DNA from: Streptomyces pseudovenezuelae
GTDB lineage: Bacteria; Actinomycetota; Actinomycetes; Streptomycetales; Streptomycetaceae
NCBI RefSeq assembly: GCF_029892565.1
Contig: NZ_JARXVH010000004.1
Coordinates: forward strand, 496,001 to 560,000
Direction of reading: 5' to 3'
DNA: 64,000 nt
In this document: piece by piece, positions 26,160 through 36,090 of the stretch
Position numbering within the stretch: the stretch's first letter is position 1
How the letters are laid out: the number at the start of each line of letters is the position of its first letter
Program-made: the position numbers and the translations under genes
The notes under the pieces: generated by a model
Told to the model about the DNA's origin: nothing
Seen by the model: the letters and a program-made list of their open reading frames with translations, nothing else
The model's database searches: none

Positions 26160-26897
26160 TCATTCGCAGGGCACCGCGGCCGCCTCGGGCAGCGCCCGGA
26201 CGATCCCGGCGTGTTCGCGGGCGACGGACTGCTCGCCGACGACCAGGTAGTCCGCGACGGACGAGTCCCGCGGCAGGCCCACCAGGACGTGCTCGCCCTT
26301 GTGCAGGCTCTTCAGGACGGCCCCCTCCTCGATCACGAAGGTGACCTGCTTCGCGGTCTTCACCGGCTTGTACGCGCGGGTCACCGCCAGCGTGATCCGC
26401 TGCCGGCCGGAGGTGCCGTGCACCCACGCCGCCTTCGCGACCTCACCCTCGACGACCAGCCGGGCGCAGGCGAGATAGCCGGGGCTGGCGAAGGGAGAGC
26501 CATCCTGGGAGCCCCCCTGGGAGTCCGCCGGGGAGTTCGCCGCCTTGTCGCCCGAGTCGCTGCTCGCCGTGCTGGAGGCGCCTCCCGACTGCCCCAGCAG
26601 CCAGCCCATCCCCACCAGGACGGTCCCGGCGGCGGCCACGGCCACGGTGGCGAAGGCGAACCTGCGCACCCGGCGCAGGTCGCGGGGCGCCCGTACCGGA
26701 ACGGGCTTCTCCTTGGGCCGCTGCTCGTCGGCCAGCGCGTGCCCGATGAGCCCCAACTGCTCGCGCAGCAGCGCCACATCGGCCTCCGCCTCGCGGTACT
26801 CGGTCATGAAGGCGTCGTCGGTCCGGACCCCCTGCGTGAGAGGCTCCCCCGTGATCGCCGCCATGAGTGCGTCGGTGTCGTTGTGTTCGGCGGTCAT
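26160..26897 (-). CDS. Putative membrane anti-sigma factor
   Basis: 245-aa protein whose start lies 1 nt after the stop of the sigma gene, so the two are translationally coupled. Layout: cytosolic N-terminus with a charged helix (EYREAEADVALLREQL) to about residue 75, one membrane helix (FATVAVAAAGTVLVGMGWLL, about 81-100), a Ser/Gly/Asp-rich linker, then an extracytoplasmic domain ending AVPCE. No zinc-binding HxxxCxxC motif is visible, so it would not be a ZAS-type anti-sigma factor. The role as a sigma-binding protein is inferred from order and topology. Confidence 0.7.
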   Translation of the reverse strand: MTAEHNDTDALMAAITGEPLTQGVRTDDAFMTEYREAEADVALLREQLGLIGHALADEQRPKEKPVPVRAPRDLRRVRRFAFATVAVAAAGTVLVGMGWLLGQSGGASSTASSDSGDKAANSPADSQGGSQDGSPFASPGYLACARLVVEGEVAKAAWVHGTSGRQRITLAVTRAYKPVKTAKQVTFVIEEGAVLKSLHKGEHVLVGLPRDSSVADYLVVGEQSVAREHAGIVRALPEAAAVPCE

Positions 26898-26898
26898 C

Positions 26899-27426
26899 TC
26901 ACACCACCTCGTCCTCGTGCAGGCGGGCGCGCAGTGCCCGTACCGCCGTGTGCAGCCTGCTCTTGACCGTGCCCTCGGGGATGCCGAGTTCGTCGGCGAT
27001 CGAGCGGACCGGCAGATCGGCGAAGAACCGCAGGACGAGGACCTGACGCTGGGAGTCGGGCAGCTCGTCCAGGCCCTGGGCGACGGCGAGGGAGAGCACG
27101 CTGGTGTCCTCGCCCGAGGGGTGCTCCAGCTGGCGCAGGGAGGCCAGCCGCTCGCCGATCCGCTCCTGGCGGCGCTTGGCGCGATGCCAGTCCATGGCCA
27201 GGTTGGAGGCGACGACGGCCGCCCACGCGGACACGTCGCGTGGGGCCTCGTCGCCCTTCGCCGCCCGCTCCAGGAGCCGCAGGCGGACCTGCTGCACCCC
27301 GTCCGGCAGGTCCGTCTGCGGTACCCCGCCGAGCGCGAGCACCGCTCTCACCCGACGTTCCTGGGCCGCGTCCAGAGGATCACCGTGATCGTCCCTCTGG
27401 GCACGGCGGGCCTTTCTGCGCAGCAC
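26899..27426 (-). CDS. ECF-type RNA polymerase sigma factor
   Basis: 175-aa sigma factor with sigma region 2 (SAWAAVVASNLAMDWHRAKR, about residues 66-85) and region 4 (LDELPDSQRQVLVLRFFADL followed by helix-turn-helix SIADELGIPEGTVKSRLHTA). It would direct RNA polymerase to a small regulon. The membrane protein downstream is its likely inhibitor. GTG 27426 has a G-rich ribosome site. A promoter with ECF-like elements lies just upstream, consistent with autoregulation. Confidence 0.88.
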   Translation of the reverse strand: MLRRKARRAQRDDHGDPLDAAQERRVRAVLALGGVPQTDLPDGVQQVRLRLLERAAKGDEAPRDVSAWAAVVASNLAMDWHRAKRRQERIGERLASLRQLEHPSGEDTSVLSLAVAQGLDELPDSQRQVLVLRFFADLPVRSIADELGIPEGTVKSRLHTAVRALRARLHEDEVV

Positions 27427-27456
27427 AAGCCACCCCCCTCACCGCGTTTCCTCTAC

Positions 27457-27482
27457 GACGCCACAGCACCCGGAAACGTTCG
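27457..27482 (-). promoter_or_regulatory. Candidate ECF-type autoregulated promoter of the sigma gene
   Basis: On the minus strand CGAAC (27482-27478) and CGTC (27460-27457) are 17 nt apart. This resembles the common ECF pattern GGAAC-N16/17-CGTC, about 30 nt before the sigma start codon. One base differs from the usual -35 element, so this is tentative. Confidence 0.35.
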
Positions 27483-27595
27483 GCGCGGGCCCGGGAAATT
27501 TTCTGGAGGCGTACGTCACACCGCGCGGGCGGTGTCCCACTCCTCGGGCATGCGCGGCAAAGAATTGGACAGGCTGACCCGGGTCGGCCGCATGA

Positions 27596-28654
<1,059 letters not shown>

Positions 28655-28670
28655 CGCCGGTCGAGCAGTG

Positions 28671-28710
28671 CGTAAGGGGAGGTCACCTTGAGTGGTGACC
28701 GCCCCTTACG
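28671..28710 (+). terminator. Terminator of asd
   Basis: 17-bp inverted repeat (28671-28687 and 28694-28710) with one mismatch and a 6-nt loop, beginning 16 nt after the stop codon. Confidence 0.75.
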
Positions 28711-28803
28711 CGCACGGGGCGTTCCTCGCCCCCGCCCCTACCCGTCCCGTCCCCAGGTGCTCCGCCCCTTCGACCCCGCCGGTGCTCCGCCCCGGACCCC
28801 GCT

Positions 28804-28887
28804 CCTCAAACGCCGGAGAGGCTGAGTTGTGCGGACCGGAACTCTTAAGCGCCGGTCCGCACAACTCAGCCCGTCCGGCGTTTGAGG
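28804..28887. repeat. Nested palindromic intergenic repeat
   Basis: A perfect outer inverted repeat (CCTCAAACGCCGG at 28804-28816, complement at 28875-28887) encloses a perfect 19-bp inner one (28821-28839 and 28852-28870, 12-nt loop). The outer element and the following CCTTCAGGGCCGG and CTGGGGGCGCAGCCCCCAG stretches have the style of short dispersed palindromes common between Streptomyces genes. It fills most of the 391-nt gap between asd and the second pepN; no gene is visible there. Confidence 0.7.
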
Positions 28888-29045
28888 ACGAGGCCCCTTC
28901 AGGGCCGGAGCGGGGGTCTGGGGGCGCAGCCCCCAGGGGACGCGTGCCACCACGCACCCGCAGGCCCCCTGCCGAACCGTCGGAGACAGCCGGTCAGGTC
29001 CCGTGGAAGGATGGCGCAACCCACACATAACGAGGAGATGACCGC

Positions 29046-31619
29046 GTGCCTGGCACAAACCTGACTCGCGAAGAGGCGCGGCAGCGGGCGAAGCTGCTGA
29101 CCGTTGACTCGTACGAGATCGATCTCGACCTCTCCGGCGCGCAGGAGGGCGGTACCTACCGGTCCGTGACCACGGTGCGCTTCGATGTCGCGGAGGGCGG
29201 CAGCGAGTCGTTCATCGACCTGGTCGCCCCGGCGGTCCACGAGGTGACGCTGAACGGCGAGCCGCTGGCGCCCGCCGAGGTGTTCGAGGACTCCCGGATC
29301 GCGCTGCCGGGCCTGCTGGAGGGACGCAACGTCCTGCGGGTCGTCGCGGACTGCGCGTACACCAACACCGGTGAGGGCCTGCACCGTTTCGTCGACCCCG
29401 TCGACAACCAGGCCTACCTCTACACCCAGTTCGAGGTGCCGGACGCCCGCCGCGTCTTCGCCTCCTTCGAACAGCCCGACCTCAAGGCCACCTTCCGGTT
29501 CACCGTGAAGGCGCCGTCCGGCTGGACCGTCATCTCCAACTCGCCGACGCCGGAGCCGAAGGACGACGTCTGGGCGTTCGAGCCGACGCCGCGCATCTCG
29601 ACGTACATCACGGCGCTGATCGTCGGCCCGTACCACTCCGTGCACAGCGTGTACGAGAAGGACGGGCAGAGCGTGCCGCTCGGCATCTACTGCCGGCCCT
29701 CGCTCGCCGAGTTCCTCGACTCCGACGCCATCTTCGAGGTGACCCGGCAGGGCTTCGAGTGGTTCCAGGAGAAGTTCGACTACGCGTACCCGTTCCAGAA
29801 GTACGACCAGCTCTTCGTGCCGGAGTTCAACGCGGGCGCGATGGAGAACGCGGGCGCGGTGACCATCCGCGACCAGTACGTCTTCCGCTCCAAGGTGACG
29901 GACGCCGCCTACGAGGTGCGCGCCGAGACGATCCTGCACGAGCTGGCCCACATGTGGTTCGGCGACCTGGTCACCATGGAGTGGTGGAACGACCTCTGGC
30001 TGAACGAGTCGTTCGCCACCTACACGTCGATCGCCTGCCAGTCGTACCACCCGGACTCCCGGTGGCCGCACTCCTGGACGACGTTCGCCAACTCCATGAA
30101 GACGTGGGCCTACCGGCAGGACCAACTGCCCTCCACCCACCCGATCATGGCCGAGATCAACGACCTCGACGACGTGCTCGTCAACTTCGACGGCATCACG
30201 TACGCCAAGGGCGCGAGCGTGCTGAAGCAGCTCGTCGCGTACGTCGGGATGGACGAGTTCTTCGCGGGCGTCCAGGCGTACTTCAAGCGGCACGCCTTCG
30301 GCAACACCCGCCTGTCCGACCTGCTCGGCGCCCTGGAGGAGACCTCCGGCCGGGATCTGAAGGCCTGGTCGAAGGCGTGGCTGGAGACGGCCGGCATCAA
30401 CATCCTGCGCCCGGAGATCGAGACGGACGCGGACGGTGTCATCACCGCCTTCGCCGTCCGCCAGGAGGCCCCGGCGCTCCCGGCCGGCGCCAAGGGCGAG
30501 CCGACCCTGCGCCCGCACCGCATCGCCGTCGGCCTGTACGAACTCGACGAGGACACCGGCAAGTTGGTGCGCGACGAGCGCGTCGAGCTGGACGTGGACG
30601 GTGAGTTGACGGCCGTACCGCAGCTGGTCGGCAAGCGCCGCCCGGACGTGATCCTGCTCAACGACGACGACCTGTCGTACGCCAAGGTCCGCCTGGACGA
30701 GCAGTCGCTGGCCTACGTCACCGAGCACCTCGGCGACTTCGAGTCCTCCCTCCCGCGCGCCCTGTGCTGGGCCTCGGCCTGGGACATGACCCGGGACGCG
30801 GAGCTCGCCACCCGCGACTACCTCTCCCTCGTCCTGTCGGGCATCGGCAAGGAGTCCGACATCGGTGTCGTGCAGTCGCTGCACCGCCAGGTGAAGCTGG
30901 CGATCGAGCTGTACGCCGACCCCTCCACCCGCGAGGCTCTGCTGACCCGTTGGACCGACGCGACGCTGGCCCATCTGCGGTCCGCCGAGGCGGGCGGCGA
31001 CCACCAGCTGGCGTGGGCGCGGGCGTTCGCGGCGACCGCCCGTACGCCGGAGCAACTGGACCTGCTGGACGCCCTGTTGGAGGGCACGCAGACGATCGAG
31101 GGCCTGGCCGTCGACACCGAGCTGCGCTGGGCGTTCGTGCAGCGCCTCGCCGCGGTCGGCCGCTTCGACGACGCGGAGATCGCCGGCGAGTACGAGCGGG
31201 ACAAGACCGCGGCCGGCGAGCGGCACGCGGCCAGCGCCCGTTCGGCCCGCCCGACCCCGGAGGCGAAGGCGGAGGCCTGGGCGTCGGTCGTCGAGTCCGA
31301 CAAGCTGCCGAACGCCGTCCAGGAGGCGGTCATCGGCGGCTTCGTCCAGACCGACCAGCGCGAGCTGCTCGCGCCGTACACGGAGAAGTTCTTCGAGGCG
31401 GCGGGCGAGGTCTGGGAGTCCCGTTCGCACGAGATGGCCCAGCAGATCGTGATCGGCCTCTACCCGTCGATCCAGGTCGCGCAGGACACCCTGGACCGCA
31501 CGGACGCCTGGCTGGCCTCCGCCGAGCCGGGCGCGTCGCTGCGTCGCCTGATCTCCGAGTCCCGCGCGGGCGTGGAGCGGGCGCTGAAGGCACAGGCGGC
31601 GGACGCGGCCGCCCAGTAG
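29046..31619 (+). CDS. pepN: Aminopeptidase N, M1 zinc metallopeptidase (copy 2)
   Basis: 857-aa paralogue of the protein at 14086-16662, similar along its length. GAMEN motif in AGAMENAG; zinc ligands H298 and H302 in HELAHMWFGD and E321 in WLNESFATY. The helical C-terminal domain ends in an Ala-rich tail. The GTG start (VPGTNLTREEARQRA) is 6 nt after ATGACC, with GAGGAG upstream. Both copies keep all catalytic residues, so both should be active cytosolic aminopeptidases. A perfect hairpin follows. Confidence 0.95.
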   Translation: MPGTNLTREEARQRAKLLTVDSYEIDLDLSGAQEGGTYRSVTTVRFDVAEGGSESFIDLVAPAVHEVTLNGEPLAPAEVFEDSRIALPGLLEGRNVLRVVADCAYTNTGEGLHRFVDPVDNQAYLYTQFEVPDARRVFASFEQPDLKATFRFTVKAPSGWTVISNSPTPEPKDDVWAFEPTPRISTYITALIVGPYHSVHSVYEKDGQSVPLGIYCRPSLAEFLDSDAIFEVTRQGFEWFQEKFDYAYPFQKYDQLFVPEFNAGAMENAGAVTIRDQYVFRSKVTDAAYEVRAETILHELAHMWFGDLVTMEWWNDLWLNESFATYTSIACQSYHPDSRWPHSWTTFANSMKTWAYRQDQLPSTHPIMAEINDLDDVLVNFDGITYAKGASVLKQLVAYVGMDEFFAGVQAYFKRHAFGNTRLSDLLGALEETSGRDLKAWSKAWLETAGINILRPEIETDADGVITAFAVRQEAPALPAGAKGEPTLRPHRIAVGLYELDEDTGKLVRDERVELDVDGELTAVPQLVGKRRPDVILLNDDDLSYAKVRLDEQSLAYVTEHLGDFESSLPRALCWASAWDMTRDAELATRDYLSLVLSGIGKESDIGVVQSLHRQVKLAIELYADPSTREALLTRWTDATLAHLRSAEAGGDHQLAWARAFAATARTPEQLDLLDALLEGTQTIEGLAVDTELRWAFVQRLAAVGRFDDAEIAGEYERDKTAAGERHAASARSARPTPEAKAEAWASVVESDKLPNAVQEAVIGGFVQTDQRELLAPYTEKFFEAAGEVWESRSHEMAQQIVIGLYPSIQVAQDTLDRTDAWLASAEPGASLRRLISESRAGVERALKAQAADAAAQ

Positions 31620-31639
31620 TCCGCCGCTCGTCGTACGAC

Positions 31640-31680
31640 GAGGAAGGGGCGCCCGGCACAGTGCCGGGCGCCCCTTCCTC
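31640..31680. terminator. Perfect bidirectional terminator after pepN copy 2
   Basis: Two perfect 20-bp arms (31640-31659, 31661-31680) with a single central base, lying between convergent genes. The actual RNA loop would be a few bases larger. Confidence 0.8.
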
Positions 31681-31694
31681 ATGTGCTCGCCCGC

Positions 31695-32453
31695 TCAGCG
31701 CGGGACCATCCCGCCGGTCACGTTGACGAAGGTGCCGGTGATGCCGGCCGCGTGGTCGGAGGCGACGAAGACGGCGGTGGCGGCGACCTCGGCGAGGGTG
31801 GGGTTGCGGCGGGTCATCCGCATCCCGGCGAGGCCCTGCACGATGCCCGCCACGGCGGCCTCGTCGATGGCCGGGTTGACCGCGGACAGCTTCTCCACGG
31901 TGAACGTCTCCGGCACGCCGGCCGCCCACAGCCCCACGGCCCGCACCCCGCTCGGTCCCAGCTCCACCGCCAGATTGCGTACGAGGGTGTCGATCGCGGC
32001 ATCGGCGGGTCCCGTGCCGCCCATCATCGGACTGCCGTGTGCGGAGGCGCTGTTGAGGGTGAGGATGACGCCGGAGCCGCGCTGGGCCATCCGGCGGCCG
32101 GCGGCGCGGGCGGTGATGAAGTTGGCGCGGGCGCCGTTGAGCACCGGCCGCAGGAAGTCGTCGACGGCCAGGTCGGTGAGCGGGGCGCCCTGCACATCGC
32201 CGCGGCTGACCAGGTTGAACGAGATGTCGATGTCCCCGACCGACTCGGCGTGCGCCTCCACCGCCGCCTCGTCGAGGGCGTCGACCACCGCGATCTCGGC
32301 GTCCTTGAGATCCGCGGCGGCCGCCTCCAGCGTCTGCCGGGTGCGTCCGACGAGGTGGACCCGGGCGCCCTCGGCGGCGAAGGCACGGGCCACGGCCGAG
32401 CCGATGGAACCGCCGGCGCCGTAGATGATCGCGGTCTTGTCGGTGAGCAGCAT
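31695..32453 (-). CDS. SDR-family oxidoreductase lacking the YxxxK catalytic pair
   Basis: 252-aa short-chain dehydrogenase fold. The cofactor motif is IIYGAGGSIGSAVARAF (residues 11-27) and there is an N-terminal Rossmann half. At the active site the conserved Ser region is present (LTLNSASAHG). Where Y-x3-K is expected the sequence reads TGPADAAIDTLVR, so Tyr is Thr and Lys is Asp. The C-terminus ends in a normal GTFVNVTGGMVPR. It may be a binding or regulatory protein, or use another residue. The start has AAGGAG. It follows the zinc-finger sigma gene on the same strand, 113 nt away. Confidence 0.8.
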   Translation of the reverse strand: MLLTDKTAIIYGAGGSIGSAVARAFAAEGARVHLVGRTRQTLEAAAADLKDAEIAVVDALDEAAVEAHAESVGDIDISFNLVSRGDVQGAPLTDLAVDDFLRPVLNGARANFITARAAGRRMAQRGSGVILTLNSASAHGSPMMGGTGPADAAIDTLVRNLAVELGPSGVRAVGLWAAGVPETFTVEKLSAVNPAIDEAAVAGIVQGLAGMRMTRRNPTLAEVAATAVFVASDHAAGITGTFVNVTGGMVPR

Positions 32454-32566
32454 GGTGATCTCCTTGAGGCGTACGAACTGTTCCGTACGGCGTGTTCCGT
32501 ACGAGTCGGCAATACAGACGCACGCCGCCGGGATCACTCATCGGTCGCTCGCCGGTCCCCCATCGG

Positions 32567-33967
32567 TCAGAGCTTGAGGGGCAGTCCGAAGGCCGGGAAC
32601 AGGTGCGGCTCGAAGGACATGACCTCCACGATCCGGTCGTCGGCGTCGAAGCGCAGCACGTCGAGGACCTGGGCGCGGTAGACGTTCGTACCGGGCCTGC
32701 GGACGTAACCTCCGCACGCCAGCTGGCCGTTGGCGCGGGCGGGCAGGCTGCGCCAGTGGCCCAGGAACATCGGGGAAGCCGGGTCGAGGCTGGGCCGGAT
32801 GAAGTCGATGAGGGCGTCGCGGCCGGTGAACCAGAAGGGGTTCGGCGGCATGGTGAGCGTGACGTCCTTGCTGAGCAGGTCGGCCATCGCGGTGAAGTCG
32901 AGGCGTTCGACGGCGGCCATGTACCCCTGCAGGACGGCGCGTTGGGCATCGGTGGGCGCGGCGGCGGTCCAGTCGCCGCGCCGGTCGGGCAGGTGGTCGC
33001 GCAGGGTGGGGCGGGCGCGCTGCAGGGCGCTGTTGGCCGAGGCCACGGTCAGGTCGAGCGCTTCGGCGGTCTCGGCGGCGGTCAGCCCGAGCACGTCCCG
33101 CAGGACCAGCACGGCGCGCTGGCGGGGCGGCAGGTGCTGGATGGCGGCGAGGAAGACCAGCTCAAGGGTCTCCTTGCCGACGGCGGCGGCTTCCGGCTGC
33201 TCCTCCGCCGAGGGCAACTCGTCGTCGGGATAGGGCTGTAGCCAGGTCAGCCGGGCCGGGGCCTCGCCGGTGCCGTGGTTCATGCCGGGGATCGGCTCGT
33301 AGCGCTGCGGGCGGCGGGCGGTACGGCGCTGGAAGTCGAGACAGGCGTTGGTGGCGATCCGGTACAGCCAGGTCCGCGCGCTGGCCCGCCCCTCGAAGGC
33401 GTCCCTCGCCCGCCAGGCCCGCAGGAACGTCTCCTGCACGAGGTCCTCGGCGTCGTCGTACGAGCCCGACATGCGGTAACAGTGCACCTGGATCTCACGG
33501 CGGTGGGACTCGGTGAGGGCGGCGAAGTCGGTCTCGGTGAGGGCGAGTTGGGGGGCAGAGGCTGCTGAGGCGGAGGCTGCTGAGGCGGAGACTTTCGTCA
33601 CGGGGGCCGGACTGACTGAGGTTTCCGCCCCAGAGGCTACCGTCGCAGACGTTTCCGTCACGGACCGCAGCGTGACGGTTTCCCGTGCGGTGTCCCGTGC
33701 CGTGCGGGCCACGCGCCGGAGCCGGGCGACGGCCGACGACAGTTCCGTCACGCCGGAGTAGAAGACGGAAGGCGGCTGCGGCACCAGCTCCTCCACCTGC
33801 CGCCCGATCTCCTTGATCAGCCCGTGCACACTCGGCCCGGCGTCCCCCTGCCGCTCCCGGTAGGCCTTCTGCCGGCAGGCGGCGGAACAGTAGACGGAAC
33901 TGCGGCCCGTACGGCCGTTGCGAGCAGGCAGCGGCTTCGCACAGACCGCACACAGATCGGCAACCAC
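32567..33967 (-). CDS. ECF sigma factor (SigJ/SigG-like) with N-terminal zinc finger and C-terminal SnoaL domain
   Basis: About 466 aa. Residues 6-31 form a treble-clef-like finger (C6, C9, C27, C31: CAVCAKP and YCSAACRQKAYRERQ). A Ser/Thr/Ala-rich linker runs to about 145. Sigma region 2 (YDDAEDLVQETFLRAWRARD) and region 4 (LPPRQRAVLVLRDVLGLTAA) follow. The last 120 residues are a SnoaL/NTF2-like domain (FTGRDALIDFI), as in extracytoplasmic sigma factors that need no anti-sigma protein. The GTG start at 33967 has GGAGG five bases upstream. The finger-sigma fusion is in one open frame, so it is not a chance overlap. Confidence 0.8.
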   Translation of the reverse strand: MVADLCAVCAKPLPARNGRTGRSSVYCSAACRQKAYRERQGDAGPSVHGLIKEIGRQVEELVPQPPSVFYSGVTELSSAVARLRRVARTARDTARETVTLRSVTETSATVASGAETSVSPAPVTKVSASAASASAASAPQLALTETDFAALTESHRREIQVHCYRMSGSYDDAEDLVQETFLRAWRARDAFEGRASARTWLYRIATNACLDFQRRTARRPQRYEPIPGMNHGTGEAPARLTWLQPYPDDELPSAEEQPEAAAVGKETLELVFLAAIQHLPPRQRAVLVLRDVLGLTAAETAEALDLTVASANSALQRARPTLRDHLPDRRGDWTAAAPTDAQRAVLQGYMAAVERLDFTAMADLLSKDVTLTMPPNPFWFTGRDALIDFIRPSLDPASPMFLGHWRSLPARANGQLACGGYVRRPGTNVYRAQVLDVLRFDADDRIVEVMSFEPHLFPAFGLPLKL

Positions 33968-34137
33968 GGGCACCTCCGGGAATTGCGTCACGCGGGGACA
34001 CGGTGACGCTATCGCGAGGGGACGAAGTGGGAGGTGGCCCGTCGGGGGAATGGTGTCGCGGGGGCGGTGCCGCAGGCGCGCCGCAACTCCGTCAGGAGCG
34101 CCCGTCGCGGCAACCGCATCGTGGAAGCCGGCGGCGG

Positions 34138-35040
34138 CTACACCGGTTCCGGGCCCGTGAGATGACTCCGGGCCGCCTTGCGGAACGCGGTGACCAGGCG
34201 GCCCCGGTCGCCCGCGCGGGTGGCCAGGGCGACCTGGGAGGGTGCGACGCCGTCCAGCGGTACGACGGTGAGGTCGGGGCGCAGGGGCCGGCCGCGCGGG
34301 TGGGCGGTGATGGCCACTGCCCGGCCGTCGGCGACGACCTCGAACTTGTCCTCCAGGGCACCGACGACGGGCCCGTCGGGAGCACGGCTGCCGTCCGGGC
34401 GGGGGTCCAGCCGCCAGAAGGCCTCCCACGCGGGATCGGCGCCGGGGATCCGGGGCAGCGGCTCGTCGGCGATGTCGTCGACGGTGACGAACTCCTTGCC
34501 GGCCAGCCGGTGGTCGAGGGGCAGCACGACGACCCGCTGCTCGTCGTAGAGGACCGTCACCTCCAACCCGGCGCTGGGCAGCGGCAGTCGGGTCACCAGG
34601 GCGTCCACCCGGTGGTCGAGCAGGGCCTCACGGGACTCACCGAAACCCAGGTGCCGGGTCTCCACCTCGGCGTCGGGGTGCCGGTGGCGCAGTTCGCGCA
34701 CGGCGGGGGTGACGATCACGCCCGCGGTGAAGCCGACGGTGATCAGGGTCGGCCGGGCGGCGGCGCGGGACTGCGCGGTGGCCTGGGCGGCGGAGTGCAG
34801 CAACGCCTCGGCGTGCGGCAGGAACACCTCGCCGGCCTCGGTGAGCCGGGTGCCCCGCGGGGTGCGGTCCAGGAGCCGGGCGCCCACCTGCTGTTCCAGG
34901 CGGCGGATCTGCCGGCTCAGGGAGGGCTGGGTGGTGTGCAGGGCCTCGGCGGCCCGGCCGAAGTGCCGGTGCTCGGCCACGGCGGTGAAGTAGCGGACCA
35001 GACGGAGGTCGAGGTCCGGGGTGCCGTCTGAGAGGGGCAT
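34138..35040 (-). CDS. LysR-family transcriptional regulator
   Basis: 300-aa LysR regulator. The N-terminal winged helix is clear: LRLVRYFTAVAEHRHFGRAA then TTQPSLSRQIRRLEQQVG (to about residue 65). The effector-binding domain begins near LITVGFTAGVIVTPAV. It diverges from the epimerase-like gene with 156 nt between starts, the usual arrangement for a LysR target. The ligand is unknown. The frame is open far beyond the start, but only this part has family features. Confidence 0.9.
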   Translation of the reverse strand: MPLSDGTPDLDLRLVRYFTAVAEHRHFGRAAEALHTTQPSLSRQIRRLEQQVGARLLDRTPRGTRLTEAGEVFLPHAEALLHSAAQATAQSRAAARPTLITVGFTAGVIVTPAVRELRHRHPDAEVETRHLGFGESREALLDHRVDALVTRLPLPSAGLEVTVLYDEQRVVVLPLDHRLAGKEFVTVDDIADEPLPRIPGADPAWEAFWRLDPRPDGSRAPDGPVVGALEDKFEVVADGRAVAITAHPRGRPLRPDLTVVPLDGVAPSQVALATRAGDRGRLVTAFRKAARSHLTGPEPV

Positions 35041-35196
35041 GCTCTCAGCGTACCGCCACGGCCTGGGGTGATGCCCAGAACGTATTGCGCCATGCGAAAC
35101 AGGCTTTGGACGCGGAGGGGTACCTCTTCGGACGATGGAAGCACAGCACCTCATCTCTCCGGAGGTGCGGCCCTCCTGTCTTCCGAAGGACACACC

Positions 35197-36090
35197 ATGC
35201 GCGTTTTCGTCACGGGTGCGACCGGCTTCATCGGTTCCGCCGTGGTCCGCGAACTCCTCGGCGCCGGTCACCAGGTCACCGGCCTCGCCCGCTCTGAACA
35301 GTCCGCGGCGGCACTGGCGGACGCCGGGGCCGACGTGCAGCACGGAAGCCTCGCCGACCTCGACAGCCTGACCAAGGGCGCCGCGTCCGCCGACGCGGTC
35401 GCCCATCTGGCGTTCATCCACGACTTCTCGGACTTCGAGGCGTCCTGCGCGGCTGACCTGCGGGCCATCCAGACGATCGGCGCCGCACTCGAAGGCTCCG
35501 GCAAGCCCTTCGCGATCTCGTCGGGAACGGCGGGACTGCGGCCCGGCCACCTCGTGACCGAGGACTACACGCCGCAGGGCGAGTGGTTCGGCTCGCCCCG
35601 GCTGCGGTCGGAGACCACCGCACTCGGGCTGGCCGACCAGGGGATCCGCTCGTCCTCCGTCCGCTTCGCACCCACCGTGCACGGCCGGGGCGACCACGGC
35701 TTCGTCCACCTGCTGATCGAGATCGCCCGCGCCAAGGGCTTCTCGGCGTACATCGGCGACGGCGCCAACCGCTGGCCCGCCGTGCACCGCCTGGACGCGG
35801 CACGCCTGTTCCGACTGGCACTCGAAGGGGCCCCGGCGGGCACGCGGGTGCATGCGATCGCCGAGGAGGGCATCGCGTTCCGCGACATCGCCGAAACGAT
35901 CGGCCGCCACCTGGACCTGCCGGTCAACGCCATCTCCCCCGACGAGGCGGACACCCACTTCGGCTGGATCGGCCGCATCGCCGCCCTCGACATCCCCGCG
36001 TCGAGCCAACTGACCCGCGAGCACCTGGGCTGGGAGCCGACGGAGCCGGGCCTGATCGCGGACCTGGCGGAGGGGCACTACTTCGGCTGA
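35197..36090 (+). CDS. NAD(P)-dependent epimerase/dehydratase-like SDR
   Basis: 297-aa extended or atypical SDR. Nucleotide motif VFVTGATGFIGSAVVREL at residues 3-20; DSLTKGAASADAVAHLAF and SGTAGLRPG follow. In place of Y-x3-K the protein has SPRLRSETTALGLADQG, as seen in a subfamily of uncharacterised actinobacterial NAD-binding proteins. Start ATG 35197 has GAAGGA. The divergent LysR gene is probably its regulator. The last 13 nt overlap the end of the convergent EamA gene. Confidence 0.82.
   Translation: MRVFVTGATGFIGSAVVRELLGAGHQVTGLARSEQSAAALADAGADVQHGSLADLDSLTKGAASADAVAHLAFIHDFSDFEASCAADLRAIQTIGAALEGSGKPFAISSGTAGLRPGHLVTEDYTPQGEWFGSPRLRSETTALGLADQGIRSSSVRFAPTVHGRGDHGFVHLLIEIARAKGFSAYIGDGANRWPAVHRLDAARLFRLALEGAPAGTRVHAIAEEGIAFRDIAETIGRHLDLPVNAISPDEADTHFGWIGRIAALDIPASSQLTREHLGWEPTEPGLIADLAEGHYFG

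Noticed and set aside
28899..31682. 927-residue open frame opposite pepN copy 2
   Set aside because: Same reason: composition is that of an antisense high-GC shadow and no motif is seen.
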